From Candidatus Nitrososphaera evergladensis SR1 (GTDB lineage Archaea > Thermoproteota > Nitrososphaeria > Nitrososphaerales > Nitrososphaeraceae), in assembly GCF_000730285.1 (NCBI RefSeq), contig NZ_CP007174.1:2418001-2482000 (forward strand): a stretch of DNA of 64,000 nt, in the 5' to 3' direction. Shown here piece after piece: positions 43,133 to 50,841 of the stretch; position 1 is the first letter of the stretch, and each line of letters starts with the position of its first letter. The notes under the pieces were generated by a model. The model worked only from the letters and a program-made list of their open reading frames with translations, ran no database searches and was not told the DNA's origin. A program made the translations under genes and the position numbers.

Positions 43133-43726
43133 GTGCCAAAGGGCAAGGAGGAAAAGGCCGAGCGGATAATGGAGGCGGCGCTGGCAGTGCTCTCAAAAAA
43201 CGGCTACGAAAACACTACCATCAACGAAGTTGCAGATGCCGCCAAGGTCAGCAGGGGCCTCCTGCATTACTACTTCAAGGACAAGGAGGACATGGTTTCA
43301 AAGTCTCTTGCGTTTGGCTTTGGGCCGATGTGGGACTCGTCTGTAGGCAGCCTGTCAGGTGCCAAGTCGCCGGAGGAGCTGGTCGACGGCATGATAGAGA
43401 TCCTGAAAAGAAACGTGCAGGAAAATTCCGACTTTACCGCCCTGCTCTTTGAGATGTGGGTCAGCAGCAGAAGGAGCGCCAAGATAGACAAGGTCTTTAA
43501 AGACGGCCTTGATGAGGCGATAAACAGGCTAAAGGCCCTTTTGGAATTTGCGTCTTCGGTGGGCGTCATAAAGGTAGACGCATCAGAGGCAGAGGGAATT
43601 GTGAGGATGCTCTTTGCCATCTACCAGGGCATGGCCATGCAGCTCATCCTCAACCCGGAAAAGGTAAAAGACAAACGGATGTGGACGCCCATAAGAAGGG
43701 TGCTGCTTGCCGCGTTCAAGGGCTAA
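43133..43726 (+). CDS. TetR/AcrR family transcriptional regulator
   Basis: 197 residues. The N-terminal TetR helix-turn-helix is ILEAALAVLSKNGYE-like (observed IMEAALAVLSKNGYENTTIN) followed by VSRGLLHYYFKDKEDM. The C-terminal ligand domain is helical and hydrophobic. TetR proteins are repressors released by small ligands; the ligand here is unknown. Upstream of asnS but separated by about 47 bases, with its own and a second promoter-like element between. Confidence 0.93.
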   Translation: MPKGKEEKAERIMEAALAVLSKNGYENTTINEVADAAKVSRGLLHYYFKDKEDMVSKSLAFGFGPMWDSSVGSLSGAKSPEELVDGMIEILKRNVQENSDFTALLFEMWVSSRRSAKIDKVFKDGLDEAINRLKALLEFASSVGVIKVDASEAEGIVRMLFAIYQGMAMQLILNPEKVKDKRMWTPIRRVLLAAFKG

Positions 43727-43773
43727 AAACATTTTATAATAATCAAGGCTGCGTGACAACAGACATCAAACAT

Positions 43774-45072
43774 ATGCGCGCCAGCGAGGTCAAGAACGCC
43801 GGTTTTGTGGGCAAGGAAGTAACGATAAGGGGCTGGGTCCACCGCCTGCGCAAGCAAAAGGAAAACTCGTTCATACTTCTCAGGGACGACAGGGGCGCAG
43901 TGATACAGTGCGTCCTGCCGACTGACAAGGTTGCAAACCTCACGATAGAGTCGTCCGTACAAATCACTGGCACTGTGAGCCAGGACCCCCGGGCGCCGGA
44001 GGGCGGCTTTGAGATAAAGGGAAAAGAACTGAAAATATTCAACATCGCAGAGGAGTACCCCATAGGCGAGTACCAGAGCGACGAGCTGCTGCTTGACAAA
44101 CGCCACCTCGCGCTCCGGACGCGGAAGATGATAGCAATAGCCAAGGTGCGCGCATCTGTTCTCCATTACGGCCGGCGGTGGTTCGTGGAAAACGGCTGGA
44201 TGGAGGTGACGGCGCCGACCATTGTAAAGGGAGCGGTGGAAGGAGGCTCGACGCTTTTCAAGTTGCGATACTTTGACCAGGACGCGTACCTCTCGCAGAG
44301 CGCGCAGCTGTACCTGGAGGCGATGATATTTTCCCTTGGCCCGGTGTGGAGCCTGACGCCGTCGTTCCGGGCTGAAAAGTCAAGGACGGTCAGGCACCTG
44401 GCAGAGTTTTCGCACCTGGAGGCAGAGGCTCCGTGGGTCACGCTTGAGGACATCCTGAAGGTGGAGGAGCAGCTCGTCTCGTACGTGATACAGAACACCC
44501 TCAAAGAGCGTGCGGAAGAGCTGGAATTTCTAAAGCGCGATGTTTCCGGCCTCAAAAAAGTCGAGCCTCCGTTTGAGCGCCTGCCATACGGCCGAGCAAT
44601 AGAGATTTTGCGCTCAAAAGGATTTGAAGTCACGGAGGATGACGGGACAAGGCGCGGCATCCAGTTTGGCGACGACCTGTCGATAGATTCAGAGCGCGAG
44701 CTGACCAAGGACGCTGACAAGCCGGTGTTTGTGGTCGGCTACCCCATTTCCGTCAAGCCGTTTTATGTCAAGGAAGACCCGGAGCACCCGGGCGTCGGGC
44801 TGACTGCAGACATGCTTGCGCCAAGTGGCTTTGGCGAGATAACAAGTGGCGGCCAGAGGGAAGACAGCATCGACTCTATCACAAGCAGGATGCTAAAAGA
44901 GGGGTTAAAGCCGGAGGCGTACGAGTGGTATCTCGACCTGCGCAGGTACGGGTCGGTGCCGCACGGCGGCTTTGGACTTGGCATCGAGCGCCTCGTGCGT
45001 TGGATAACAAACGCGGAGGACATCAAGGACACGGTGCTTTTCCCAAGGACGATGTCGCGAGTAGAGCCGTGA
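43774..45072 (+). CDS. asnS: Asparaginyl-tRNA synthetase
   Basis: 432 residues. Class IIb synthetase: N-terminal OB anticodon-binding domain (GKEVTIRGWVHRLRKQKENS, FILLRDDRGAVIQCV), motif 2 SFRAEKSRTVRHLAEFSHLE, flipping loop, and motif 3 GGFGLGIERLVRW. Asn rather than Asp specificity is favoured by MLAPSGFGEITSGGQRE. Start ATG 43774 fits a TATA box TTTATAAT (43732-43739). A GTG at 43753 is an alternative if the upstream CTAAAAAC is the real box. Confidence 0.95.
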   Translation: MRASEVKNAGFVGKEVTIRGWVHRLRKQKENSFILLRDDRGAVIQCVLPTDKVANLTIESSVQITGTVSQDPRAPEGGFEIKGKELKIFNIAEEYPIGEYQSDELLLDKRHLALRTRKMIAIAKVRASVLHYGRRWFVENGWMEVTAPTIVKGAVEGGSTLFKLRYFDQDAYLSQSAQLYLEAMIFSLGPVWSLTPSFRAEKSRTVRHLAEFSHLEAEAPWVTLEDILKVEEQLVSYVIQNTLKERAEELEFLKRDVSGLKKVEPPFERLPYGRAIEILRSKGFEVTEDDGTRRGIQFGDDLSIDSERELTKDADKPVFVVGYPISVKPFYVKEDPEHPGVGLTADMLAPSGFGEITSGGQREDSIDSITSRMLKEGLKPEAYEWYLDLRRYGSVPHGGFGLGIERLVRWITNAEDIKDTVLFPRTMSRVEP

Positions 45073-45078
45073 CCAAGG

Positions 45079-45087
45079 CTTAAGTAT
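45079..45087 (+). promoter_or_regulatory. TATA box of the 45114 membrane-protein gene
   Basis: CTTAAGTAT centred 31 bases before TTG 45114. Confidence 0.5.
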
Positions 45088-45113
45088 CCGGCAGCGCACA
45101 CACAAGCTCAAGG

Positions 45114-45671
45114 TTGAAAGCGCAGCCGCTTGAACGCCAGCACAAGGCCCTGCTCATCATAGCAAGCGTCATAGTCAAGACGTTTCTTATGGTGCTAGTG
45201 GCCACGCAGGTAATGTGCGGGAGCACGGACCCAAGGGCGCTATTTTCTTGCGGTACAAATGCGGCCTATGTCGGCACAAGCGCAGCGGCCGTTGCGATAA
45301 TGGGCTTTGTCTTTGGCCACTACATTGTGAGGCTAAAGTCGTTTAACAAGATATTTGCCAACATGATGGGCGCCGACTTTATCGTGACTGCAATGTACTT
45401 TGGAGTGGCGTTTACTGCGCCAAACGTGGTAGCGACAAAGACGATGATCTGGCTCTTTGGAACGTGGATACTTGGAATGCTCCTTGCGCCCTTTAACAGC
45501 GAAAAGACGTTTCTGAAAAAAGTGGCGCAGTACGGAGGCATCGTCGCGCTTGGCGCCTTGTTTTCGCTAGAACTTATCCCGGGCTTTGCAGAGCTTGGGC
45601 AGTCCTACACGGCAGGGATGATGGTGTCAAGCATCCTGTCGGTGTTTGGCGGCGGAAGGCAGAAAGCCTAG
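45114..45671 (+). CDS. Five-span membrane protein, unknown
   Basis: 185 residues. Spans include ALLIIASVIVKTFLMVLVAT, AAAVAIMGFVFGHYIV, GADFIVTAMYFGVAFTA, MIWLFGTWILGMLLAPF and YGGIVALGALFSLELI. A two-Cys outer loop (MCGSTDPRALFSCG) could be disulphide bonded. TTG start; no family recognised. It ends in a CTAG shared with the convergent Alba gene. Confidence 0.75.
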   Translation: MKAQPLERQHKALLIIASVIVKTFLMVLVATQVMCGSTDPRALFSCGTNAAYVGTSAAAVAIMGFVFGHYIVRLKSFNKIFANMMGADFIVTAMYFGVAFTAPNVVATKTMIWLFGTWILGMLLAPFNSEKTFLKKVAQYGGIVALGALFSLELIPGFAELGQSYTAGMMVSSILSVFGGGRQKA

Positions 45672-46180
45672 GCGTCCGCCTTTTTCTTGCGGACGGTTGC
45701 TGTCGCCCTCTTTTTAGTGGTCGTCGACTTTTTCGCCTTTGCCCTTATCTTCTTTGCCGTTGATGCAGTCTCGGCAAGCTTGTCCTGTGGCAGCGGCGCT
45801 TCTACTACCACTGCCTTGGGTAACGGCTTGGCCAGATGAATTTCAATGTACGAGACGCGCTTTGGCATTCCTTCTATGACTATCTCCTCTGTGCCTATCG
45901 AGACAGAACGAGTCTCAAGTTCTGCAACGTCTTTTTTGACCATCTCGGCCACGTTTACCGCCGTCACAATGCTCATGCTGCCCTTTGCCCTCACGACCAG
46001 CTCGCCAAACGTGCCGATCCTGAAAAGCGCGGGCGCGATGTAGTCAAGCGCGTTCTTTTTGCCTACGATGAGAACGTGTGGAGGTATCGTGTTGTCGGCA
46101 GATCTTGTCTGTGTGGTGATGGTCGCTGTTGTTGGTAATGATGTTGTTGTTGTTGACTCTTGGACTACAGAGGTCATCAT
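45668..46180 (-). CDS. Alba-family chromatin protein with Lys-rich tail
   Basis: 170 residues, about 80 longer than classical Alba. An N-terminal Thr/Ser-rich arm (about 30 residues) precedes the Alba fold: PPHVLIVGKKNALDYIAPAL, GELVVRAKGSMSIVTAVNVA, and a conserved-like VSIGTEEIVIEG and VSYIEIHLAKPLP. The C-terminal tail (about residue 135 on) is Ala/Lys/Thr rich and resembles a histone-H1 tail. Alba binds DNA and RNA. TATATAAT (46184-46191, minus strand) is too close to the ATG to drive it, so the promoter may lie further upstream in the divergent region. Confidence 0.9.
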   Translation of the reverse strand: MMTSVVQESTTTTSLPTTATITTQTRSADNTIPPHVLIVGKKNALDYIAPALFRIGTFGELVVRAKGSMSIVTAVNVAEMVKKDVAELETRSVSIGTEEIVIEGMPKRVSYIEIHLAKPLPKAVVVEAPLPQDKLAETASTAKKIRAKAKKSTTTKKRATATVRKKKADA

Positions 46181-46314
46181 ATTATATATGCACCCTCGGG
46201 GTCTCCTCGTATGGTTTAGAGCCCCAGTGTCAAGAGATGTTGCCCCTTTTGTCTACTTTTGGGCCCGGCGAAGCATTATTAAATTGAATCTGCGAAAATC
46301 AGGACTGTTCATCG

Positions 46315-47277
46315 TTGTCTCCCTCGCAAGCAAGAGAGCCGTTCCTAGAAGCCGCTAAAAAGAGGAGGCTGCTGTTTGACGGCGCCATGGGCACAGAGAT
46401 ACAAAAGCTCAGCCCAAGGCCAGAGGACTTTCCGAACGGCAAGGACGGCTTTAACGACGGCCTCGTACTCACAAGGCCAGAGTGGATAAAAAATATCCAC
46501 CGCAGCTACCTAAAAGCAGGCGCCGACTGCATCGAGACAAACACGTTTGGCTCCAACAAGTTCAAGCTCGAAGAGTACGGCTATGGGGACCAGACGGTCA
46601 AGTTCAACAAAAAGGCGGCGCAGCTGGCCAGAGAAGTGGCAGACGAGTTTGAGGGTCGCTATGTCATCGGCTCGATGGGGCCTACGGGGTTTCTCCCAAG
46701 TTCCAACGATCCCGATCTTGGGCAAAAGCCCCTTGACGAAATACGCGAGGCGTTTGCGCTTCAGGCCGAAGGCCTCATACTGGGAGGCGTAGACGCACTG
46801 CTGATAGAGACGAGCCAGGACATACTTGAGGTAAAGCTTGCAATCGAGGCGTCCCACCAGGCCATGGAAAAGGTCGGCAAAAAGGTCCCGATAATTGCCA
46901 ACGTGACGCTTGACCAGTACGGCAAGATGCTCCTTGGGACAAGCGTGCAGGCCGCATACACGACTGTGAGCGACATGGGAATCGACTTTTTTGGCCTCAA
47001 CTGCTCAACCGGGCCGGCAGAGATGGAGCCAAGCGTCAAGTGGCTGGCAGAGCAGGACCTGCCGATACTGGTCATGCCAAACGCAGGTATGCCTCACAAC
47101 GAGGGCGGAAAGGCGGTCTACAAGATGAAGCCCAAAGACGTTGCGCACAAGATGGAAGACTTTGTCAAAAGTTACGAAAACGTGCGCCTTATAGGAGGCT
47201 GCTGTGGCACGAACCCAAAACACATCGCAGAGCTCAGGCGCGTTCTTGAGATGACGCCGCCATCGTCATCGAAATAG
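46315..47277 (+). CDS. metH: Homocysteine S-methyltransferase module of split methionine synthase
   Basis: 320 residues, the N-terminal catalytic module of cobalamin-dependent MetH as a separate gene. Zinc ligands: Cys in GIDFFGLNCSTGPAEM and the pair in RLIGGCCGTNPKHI. Other signature parts: LLFDGAMGTEIQKL and ETNTFGSNKFKLEEYG. It methylates homocysteine to methionine using methyl-cobalamin bound to its partner, encoded at 50842-53376 about 3.6 kb away. TTG start; AT-rich ATTATTAAATTG about 30-40 bases upstream. Confidence 0.93.
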   Translation: MSPSQAREPFLEAAKKRRLLFDGAMGTEIQKLSPRPEDFPNGKDGFNDGLVLTRPEWIKNIHRSYLKAGADCIETNTFGSNKFKLEEYGYGDQTVKFNKKAAQLAREVADEFEGRYVIGSMGPTGFLPSSNDPDLGQKPLDEIREAFALQAEGLILGGVDALLIETSQDILEVKLAIEASHQAMEKVGKKVPIIANVTLDQYGKMLLGTSVQAAYTTVSDMGIDFFGLNCSTGPAEMEPSVKWLAEQDLPILVMPNAGMPHNEGGKAVYKMKPKDVAHKMEDFVKSYENVRLIGGCCGTNPKHIAELRRVLEMTPPSSSK

Positions 47278-47292
47278 CGGTGTATATCTTTA

Positions 47293-47844
47293 TTATTTTA
47301 TCAGGTCAAATTCGATGTAAAGGGTATTCTCTGTGGCCTGTAAATTCGGCGCCTTGGCCGCAAACTTGGACGTGGCCTGCCCAAGAGTTCTGGCCATGAG
47401 ACAAGACCAGTTCTTGCCCATGTTATGCTGAATCACATAGACAGAGCGAAAATGATTGTGATTATTGTTGTTGTTCTTGCCCTCTTCATGCTGGTATTCA
47501 AAACCCGAGGCCCTCACCCACCTGTCTACAAGTTCCAAAATAGATTCTGCAGAGAGCTTTTTGCCGGTTATCATCAGAGTCGGCCCCGAAAGAGTTTGCG
47601 CATACCTATCTCCAATTTCTTCGATTTGTTCTCCGGTCAGAGAATCTACCAGCGCCCTGATTAGCGGCTTGCCCACGGGGATGTATCCAGCCTGGGGAGC
47701 ATATGTGTGCCATTCTATATGAGACTTGACGATCTGGTTTACCAGCGTATTGAGATGGACTTGTTTGTGCTCAGCCTCACGCCTAAGTTGCTCAAGTACC
47801 ACTTTATCAAAGCGGAATGTGGCAGATTCTGTGATTGGCGTCAT
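47293..47844 (-). CDS. Ribbon-helix-helix-like protein with Asn/His linker
   Basis: 183 residues. The N-terminus SATFRFDKVVLEQLRREAEH then LNTLVNQIVKSHIEW fits a ribbon-helix-helix DNA-binding fold. The central part (GEQIEEIGDRYAQTLSG, LELVDRWVRASGFEY) is helical. An Asn/His run (EEGKNNNNNHNHF) precedes a C-terminal alpha/beta segment (VYVIQHNMGKNWSCLMARTL). Possibly a transcriptional regulator with a metal- or ligand-binding end domain; unproven. Confidence 0.78.
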   Translation of the reverse strand: MTPITESATFRFDKVVLEQLRREAEHKQVHLNTLVNQIVKSHIEWHTYAPQAGYIPVGKPLIRALVDSLTGEQIEEIGDRYAQTLSGPTLMITGKKLSAESILELVDRWVRASGFEYQHEEGKNNNNNHNHFRSVYVIQHNMGKNWSCLMARTLGQATSKFAAKAPNLQATENTLYIEFDLIK

Positions 47845-48109
47845 GGCACCAAGTCATGTACCATCTCAATTGCATCTGATGTCTATTAACAATTGTGACC
47901 AGCAGGCGCCCAAATTGCACCCATTCTAGCACAAAACAAATCGGATTTTGAGTAAAAACGGTCTTTCCTTCTACCGATTTTCTCATAAAATTAAAGAAAT
48001 GTCTGTGCGCGCGTGTATATCGTGCATATATGCATCACGCCACGTACACAACTATACACTACACACGCTTACGCAGACATTGTTCAGTTGTTGTATTGTT
48101 CTTCTTCCT

Positions 48110-48334
48110 TTATAGTTCCATCTCGTCTATCTGAACGCGGACCCGAAAGAGTTTGTCCTTGTTCTTGAAGGTGTAGATTGACTGGTTGTTTGCCGAGCTG
48201 TCGCCGCGGCCTACGACCTTTTCGGCCAGCCGTGCCCGCAGCTTGTCAACCTGGTACTCTGCGATCAAAAGATTGCCAACTATATTTTCCAGTTCTATAT
48301 CTCGCTCCTTGGGCTCCTGCCCCTTGATCTGCAA
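48110..48334 (-). CDS. Small charged protein, unknown
   Basis: 74 residues. A helical acidic/basic start (PKERDIELENIVGNLLIAEY) then LRARLAEKVVGRGDSS and a beta end (IYTFKNKDKLFRVRVQIDEM). Lies 18 bases after the 48353 gene on the same strand, probably one transcript. Confidence 0.62.
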   Translation of the reverse strand: MQIKGQEPKERDIELENIVGNLLIAEYQVDKLRARLAEKVVGRGDSSANNQSIYTFKNKDKLFRVRVQIDEMEL

Positions 48335-48352
48335 AAAATATTCCCCTCCAGC

Positions 48353-48523
48353 CTAGAAGTGTGGGGCGTTTTCTATGTATTTTTTGCCGCCGATGCTGTA
48401 GTGGATCTCTTCAATGAAGCTTGCCTGATCGACTACTGGGCTGGAGTAGTTGGCGCTGCAGACTGGGACACCTTCGGATGCGTCCTCTTCTTCCTGTTTG
48501 AGGATTGTCTGGCTTGATACCAT
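48353..48523 (-). CDS. 56-residue small protein
   Basis: From ATG 48523: SSQTILKQEEEDASEGVPVC then ANYSSPVVDQASFIEEIHYS and GGKKYIENAPHF. TATAGTTG (about 48550-48557, minus strand) lies at leaderless spacing, which decides this start over the longer frame to 48643. No family recognised. Confidence 0.55.
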   Translation of the reverse strand: MVSSQTILKQEEEDASEGVPVCSANYSSPVVDQASFIEEIHYSIGGKKYIENAPHF

Positions 48524-48696
48524 GGTTGTATAATTCGACAAACAACTATACAAGGTTATCTCCCATCGGAATGCAGAATCTGGCTCTGGAACAAACTTGG
48601 AGTAGCAAATATGCCCACAGAGACTTTTTGAGTCTCTGTACATAACGCAGATGTATAGATTTTACAAAATCCACACTTGCAAATTTTTCAACCAAG

Positions 48697-48704
48697 TTTT
48701 ATAG
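48697..48704 (+). promoter_or_regulatory. TATA box of the pterin-dehydratase-like gene
   Basis: TTTTATAG, centred about 28 bases before ATG 48729 (or TTG 48726). Confidence 0.55.
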
Positions 48705-48728
48705 GTGATTATTCTATGAGGCTTCTTG

Positions 48729-49898
48729 ATGACCCGCAACATATTTCCAAGAAAGCGCAATGATGATAATCACGACGACAAAGGCATGAACACGCCAGCA
48801 GCAAAAAGGCAAGGGACACTGCGCCTCGTACTGGCAATAGCCGCCGCGTCGATGCTGGCAATGTTTGCATACACGGGCGCTACTCTGTCACAGGCGCAGC
48901 CGCAGCAGCAGACTGCCGAGGCAAGAACCCTTCTGAGCAAAGTCTTGCTGACAAAGACTATGGCGTCAAGCCAAGACCCCGCTCCGGGCCATGAGACCCA
49001 CCAGTCTGCAGTGTTTTTGCCTCCACTTGGAGAAGACGTGATCTACAGTGGGACGCTCACGTGGGCAGCAAGCGACCTCGTAGAGCTGTTCACGTACCAT
49101 CACTACGACGGGCCGGTGGATGGCAACTTGCCTCCCCTGTACACGGAGCAGTCCAACAACAAGACCTACGCCTCTCCACTGTTCTTTACTCCGCCGGATT
49201 CTGCCGCAGACCACGGCTCGATGAACGTGGCGGCAAACGCGATAGGGTTCCACAGCCTGAAAGGAACGGCGTTTACGGTGACTGCCACCTTTGACGGCTG
49301 GACGAAAAAGGTCGCGCTAGAGAAATTCAGTCCCGGCAACGCCACGGGCTATTTGGCGACAGCATCAAACGACAAAACCAAATCTTCAGCGTCGTTGATA
49401 CCAGAGACGGCGGTCAACCCCAAAGACATGAACTACACTATCCTGTCAGAAAGCCAGATCAAAGAGGAGCTGACAAACAATACTGAATTGGACGGCTGGC
49501 GGCAAGTCGCAGACAATGGGAGCGGCAAGCTCCACAAGACTTTTCAGTTCAAGAACTTTGTGCAGGCTTTTCAGTTCATGTACCGCGTGGGGCTAGAGGC
49601 TGAAAAGATGAACCACCACCCTGACTGGACCAACAACTACAACACAGTGTCCGCCTACCTGTATACGTGGAGCGCTGGAAACAAGATAACAGATTACGAC
49701 ATCAAGCTGGCAGGCATCATGAAGAGAAGCCGCCGCCCTTGGGGCGACCAGCATGACTGCTGCAGAAACTGGCAACGCTACTACTACTGTAACAGCAGCA
49801 AAGGAGGTCATGATGTTTGGCTCTCCCCACGTCAGGGTGGACTACCTTTTCTCCACGGAACGGAGCGACGGCACGACCATCGGGCAGGAGCTGCTTGA
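48729..49898 (+). CDS. Secreted protein with pterin carbinolamine dehydratase-like domain, probable 3' frameshift
   Basis: About 389 residues as read. A positively charged start and hydrophobic segment (LVLAIAAASMLAMFAYTG) suggest secretion or anchoring. The middle (about 60-240) is beta-rich with TFDGWTKKVALEKFS. The C-terminal domain (about 255-335) matches pterin-4a-carbinolamine dehydratase: LDGWRQVADNGSGK, FQAFQF-like region, MNHHPDWTNNYNTV with the His-His-Pro motif, and ITDYDIKLAGIMK. After IMK the frame turns to Arg/Cys-rich sequence (RSRRPWGDQHDCC) that looks out of frame. Reading one base shifted gives EAAALGATSMTAAETGN, running into the 49813 gene. A single extra base near 49724-49727 would explain this. 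Confidence 0.7.
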   Translation: MTRNIFPRKRNDDNHDDKGMNTPAAKRQGTLRLVLAIAAASMLAMFAYTGATLSQAQPQQQTAEARTLLSKVLLTKTMASSQDPAPGHETHQSAVFLPPLGEDVIYSGTLTWAASDLVELFTYHHYDGPVDGNLPPLYTEQSNNKTYASPLFFTPPDSAADHGSMNVAANAIGFHSLKGTAFTVTATFDGWTKKVALEKFSPGNATGYLATASNDKTKSSASLIPETAVNPKDMNYTILSESQIKEELTNNTELDGWRQVADNGSGKLHKTFQFKNFVQAFQFMYRVGLEAEKMNHHPDWTNNYNTVSAYLYTWSAGNKITDYDIKLAGIMKRSRRPWGDQHDCCRNWQRYYYCNSSKGGHDVWLSPRQGGLPFLHGTERRHDHRAGAA

Positions 49899-50136
49899 AA
49901 AGACCCGGACGGAACTGGCCGAGCGCTTTGGCGGAGTCACGGTGCTCCCGCCTTTTAGTGGGACGACTATCCAGAACGGCACAAGGCACGACGGCGCAAG
50001 CAACGCAGGGTTTTTCGTAGTCGCCCCAAACACGCCTGAAAACATCAAGTGGTTCCTCGACTACAGAGAAACCATGAAGGAAAGGTTTGGAATTGACGGC
50101 ATCTTTACCACGATATCGCCAAGCGTGATAGCATAG
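49813..50136 (+). CDS. Small conserved-looking domain protein, possibly the end of the upstream gene
   Basis: 107 residues. GSPHVRVDYLFSTERSDGTT then ELLEKTRTELAERFGGVTVL and FFVVAPNTPENIKWFLDYRE. It has an independent ribosome binding site: AGGAGGT (49802-49808) just before ATG 49810/49813. The same frame is open upstream to 49753 and beyond, continuous with a shifted reading of the pterin-dehydratase-like gene. Either a separate gene with 86 bases of overlap, or the C-terminal domain of a frameshifted fusion. Confidence 0.7.
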   Translation: MFGSPHVRVDYLFSTERSDGTTIGQELLEKTRTELAERFGGVTVLPPFSGTTIQNGTRHDGASNAGFFVVAPNTPENIKWFLDYRETMKERFGIDGIFTTISPSVIA

Positions 50137-50247
50137 CGTACAGTATATGCCGCCGCAGGCAAGAGTGTAGAGAGAGTATATGCGCCCACTCTCTGTGGGA
50201 TCCAAAACACATTTCAGGATTGAGGAGGAGAGAATAGCTTACAGGCA

Positions 50248-50760
50248 ATGGCCAACATGCTGGACGATCCGTTTGCAGCGATTGCCGAAGACGTAGACAT
50301 TCAAAAGTTCATAAAAATAACAAAGAAAAAAGAATCAAAGGTGCGTACAAAGCTAAGGCGCAGCCTCTTTGAGCAAAAGGGGATAAAGGCTCGCAAGTAT
50401 ACCCTGAATTCAGACTCTGCATGGAAGCGGTTTTCAGACTCGTGCTTTGCTCCCCGCAGGACGGACCACAACAGGGGCAGGACGTACACGCTCAACGAAT
50501 GGATCGAAAAGCAAGGGTGGATAGTGGAAAACGAGAAAGGAAAGCACTTTACCAGCCTCAAGGACAAAGAAATCCTGTTCATCACCGCGTGGGACATCGA
50601 GAAAGACGTACGGATCATAATCGACGGGTTCCACAGGGCCTGCGCGATAAAGTACCTGAACCACTCCCCGGAAACCCTAGAGGAGCCGTTTGAAGTGCTT
50701 GAATGCTACGGCAACAACATGGAAGAGGTTTCACGCGAGCACAGGCTGTTTGACCGGTGA
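50248..50760 (+). CDS. Protein with possible ParB/Srx-like segment
   Basis: 170 residues. The central region ILFITAWDIEKDVRIIIDGF then HRACAIKYL resembles the ParB/sulfiredoxin nuclease-like motif (I-D-G-x-H-R). The N-terminus is basic (KFIKITKKKESKVRTKLRRS) and the C-terminus ends near EEVSREHRLFDR. Similarity is limited to this motif; assignment is tentative. Precedes metH by about 80 bases. Confidence 0.72.
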   Translation: MANMLDDPFAAIAEDVDIQKFIKITKKKESKVRTKLRRSLFEQKGIKARKYTLNSDSAWKRFSDSCFAPRRTDHNRGRTYTLNEWIEKQGWIVENEKGKHFTSLKDKEILFITAWDIEKDVRIIIDGFHRACAIKYLNHSPETLEEPFEVLECYGNNMEEVSREHRLFDR

Positions 50761-50841
50761 CGGCAACAACAACAACAGCGGCGAAAGGCCATAGCAGAAA
50801 GAGAAGAAAAACAGAACCGCAAATATAGGCGTGAAAATAAC

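Noticed and set aside
46184-46191. TATATAAT as promoter of the Alba gene
   Set aside because: Only a few bases before the ATG, too close to direct transcription of the full reading frame.
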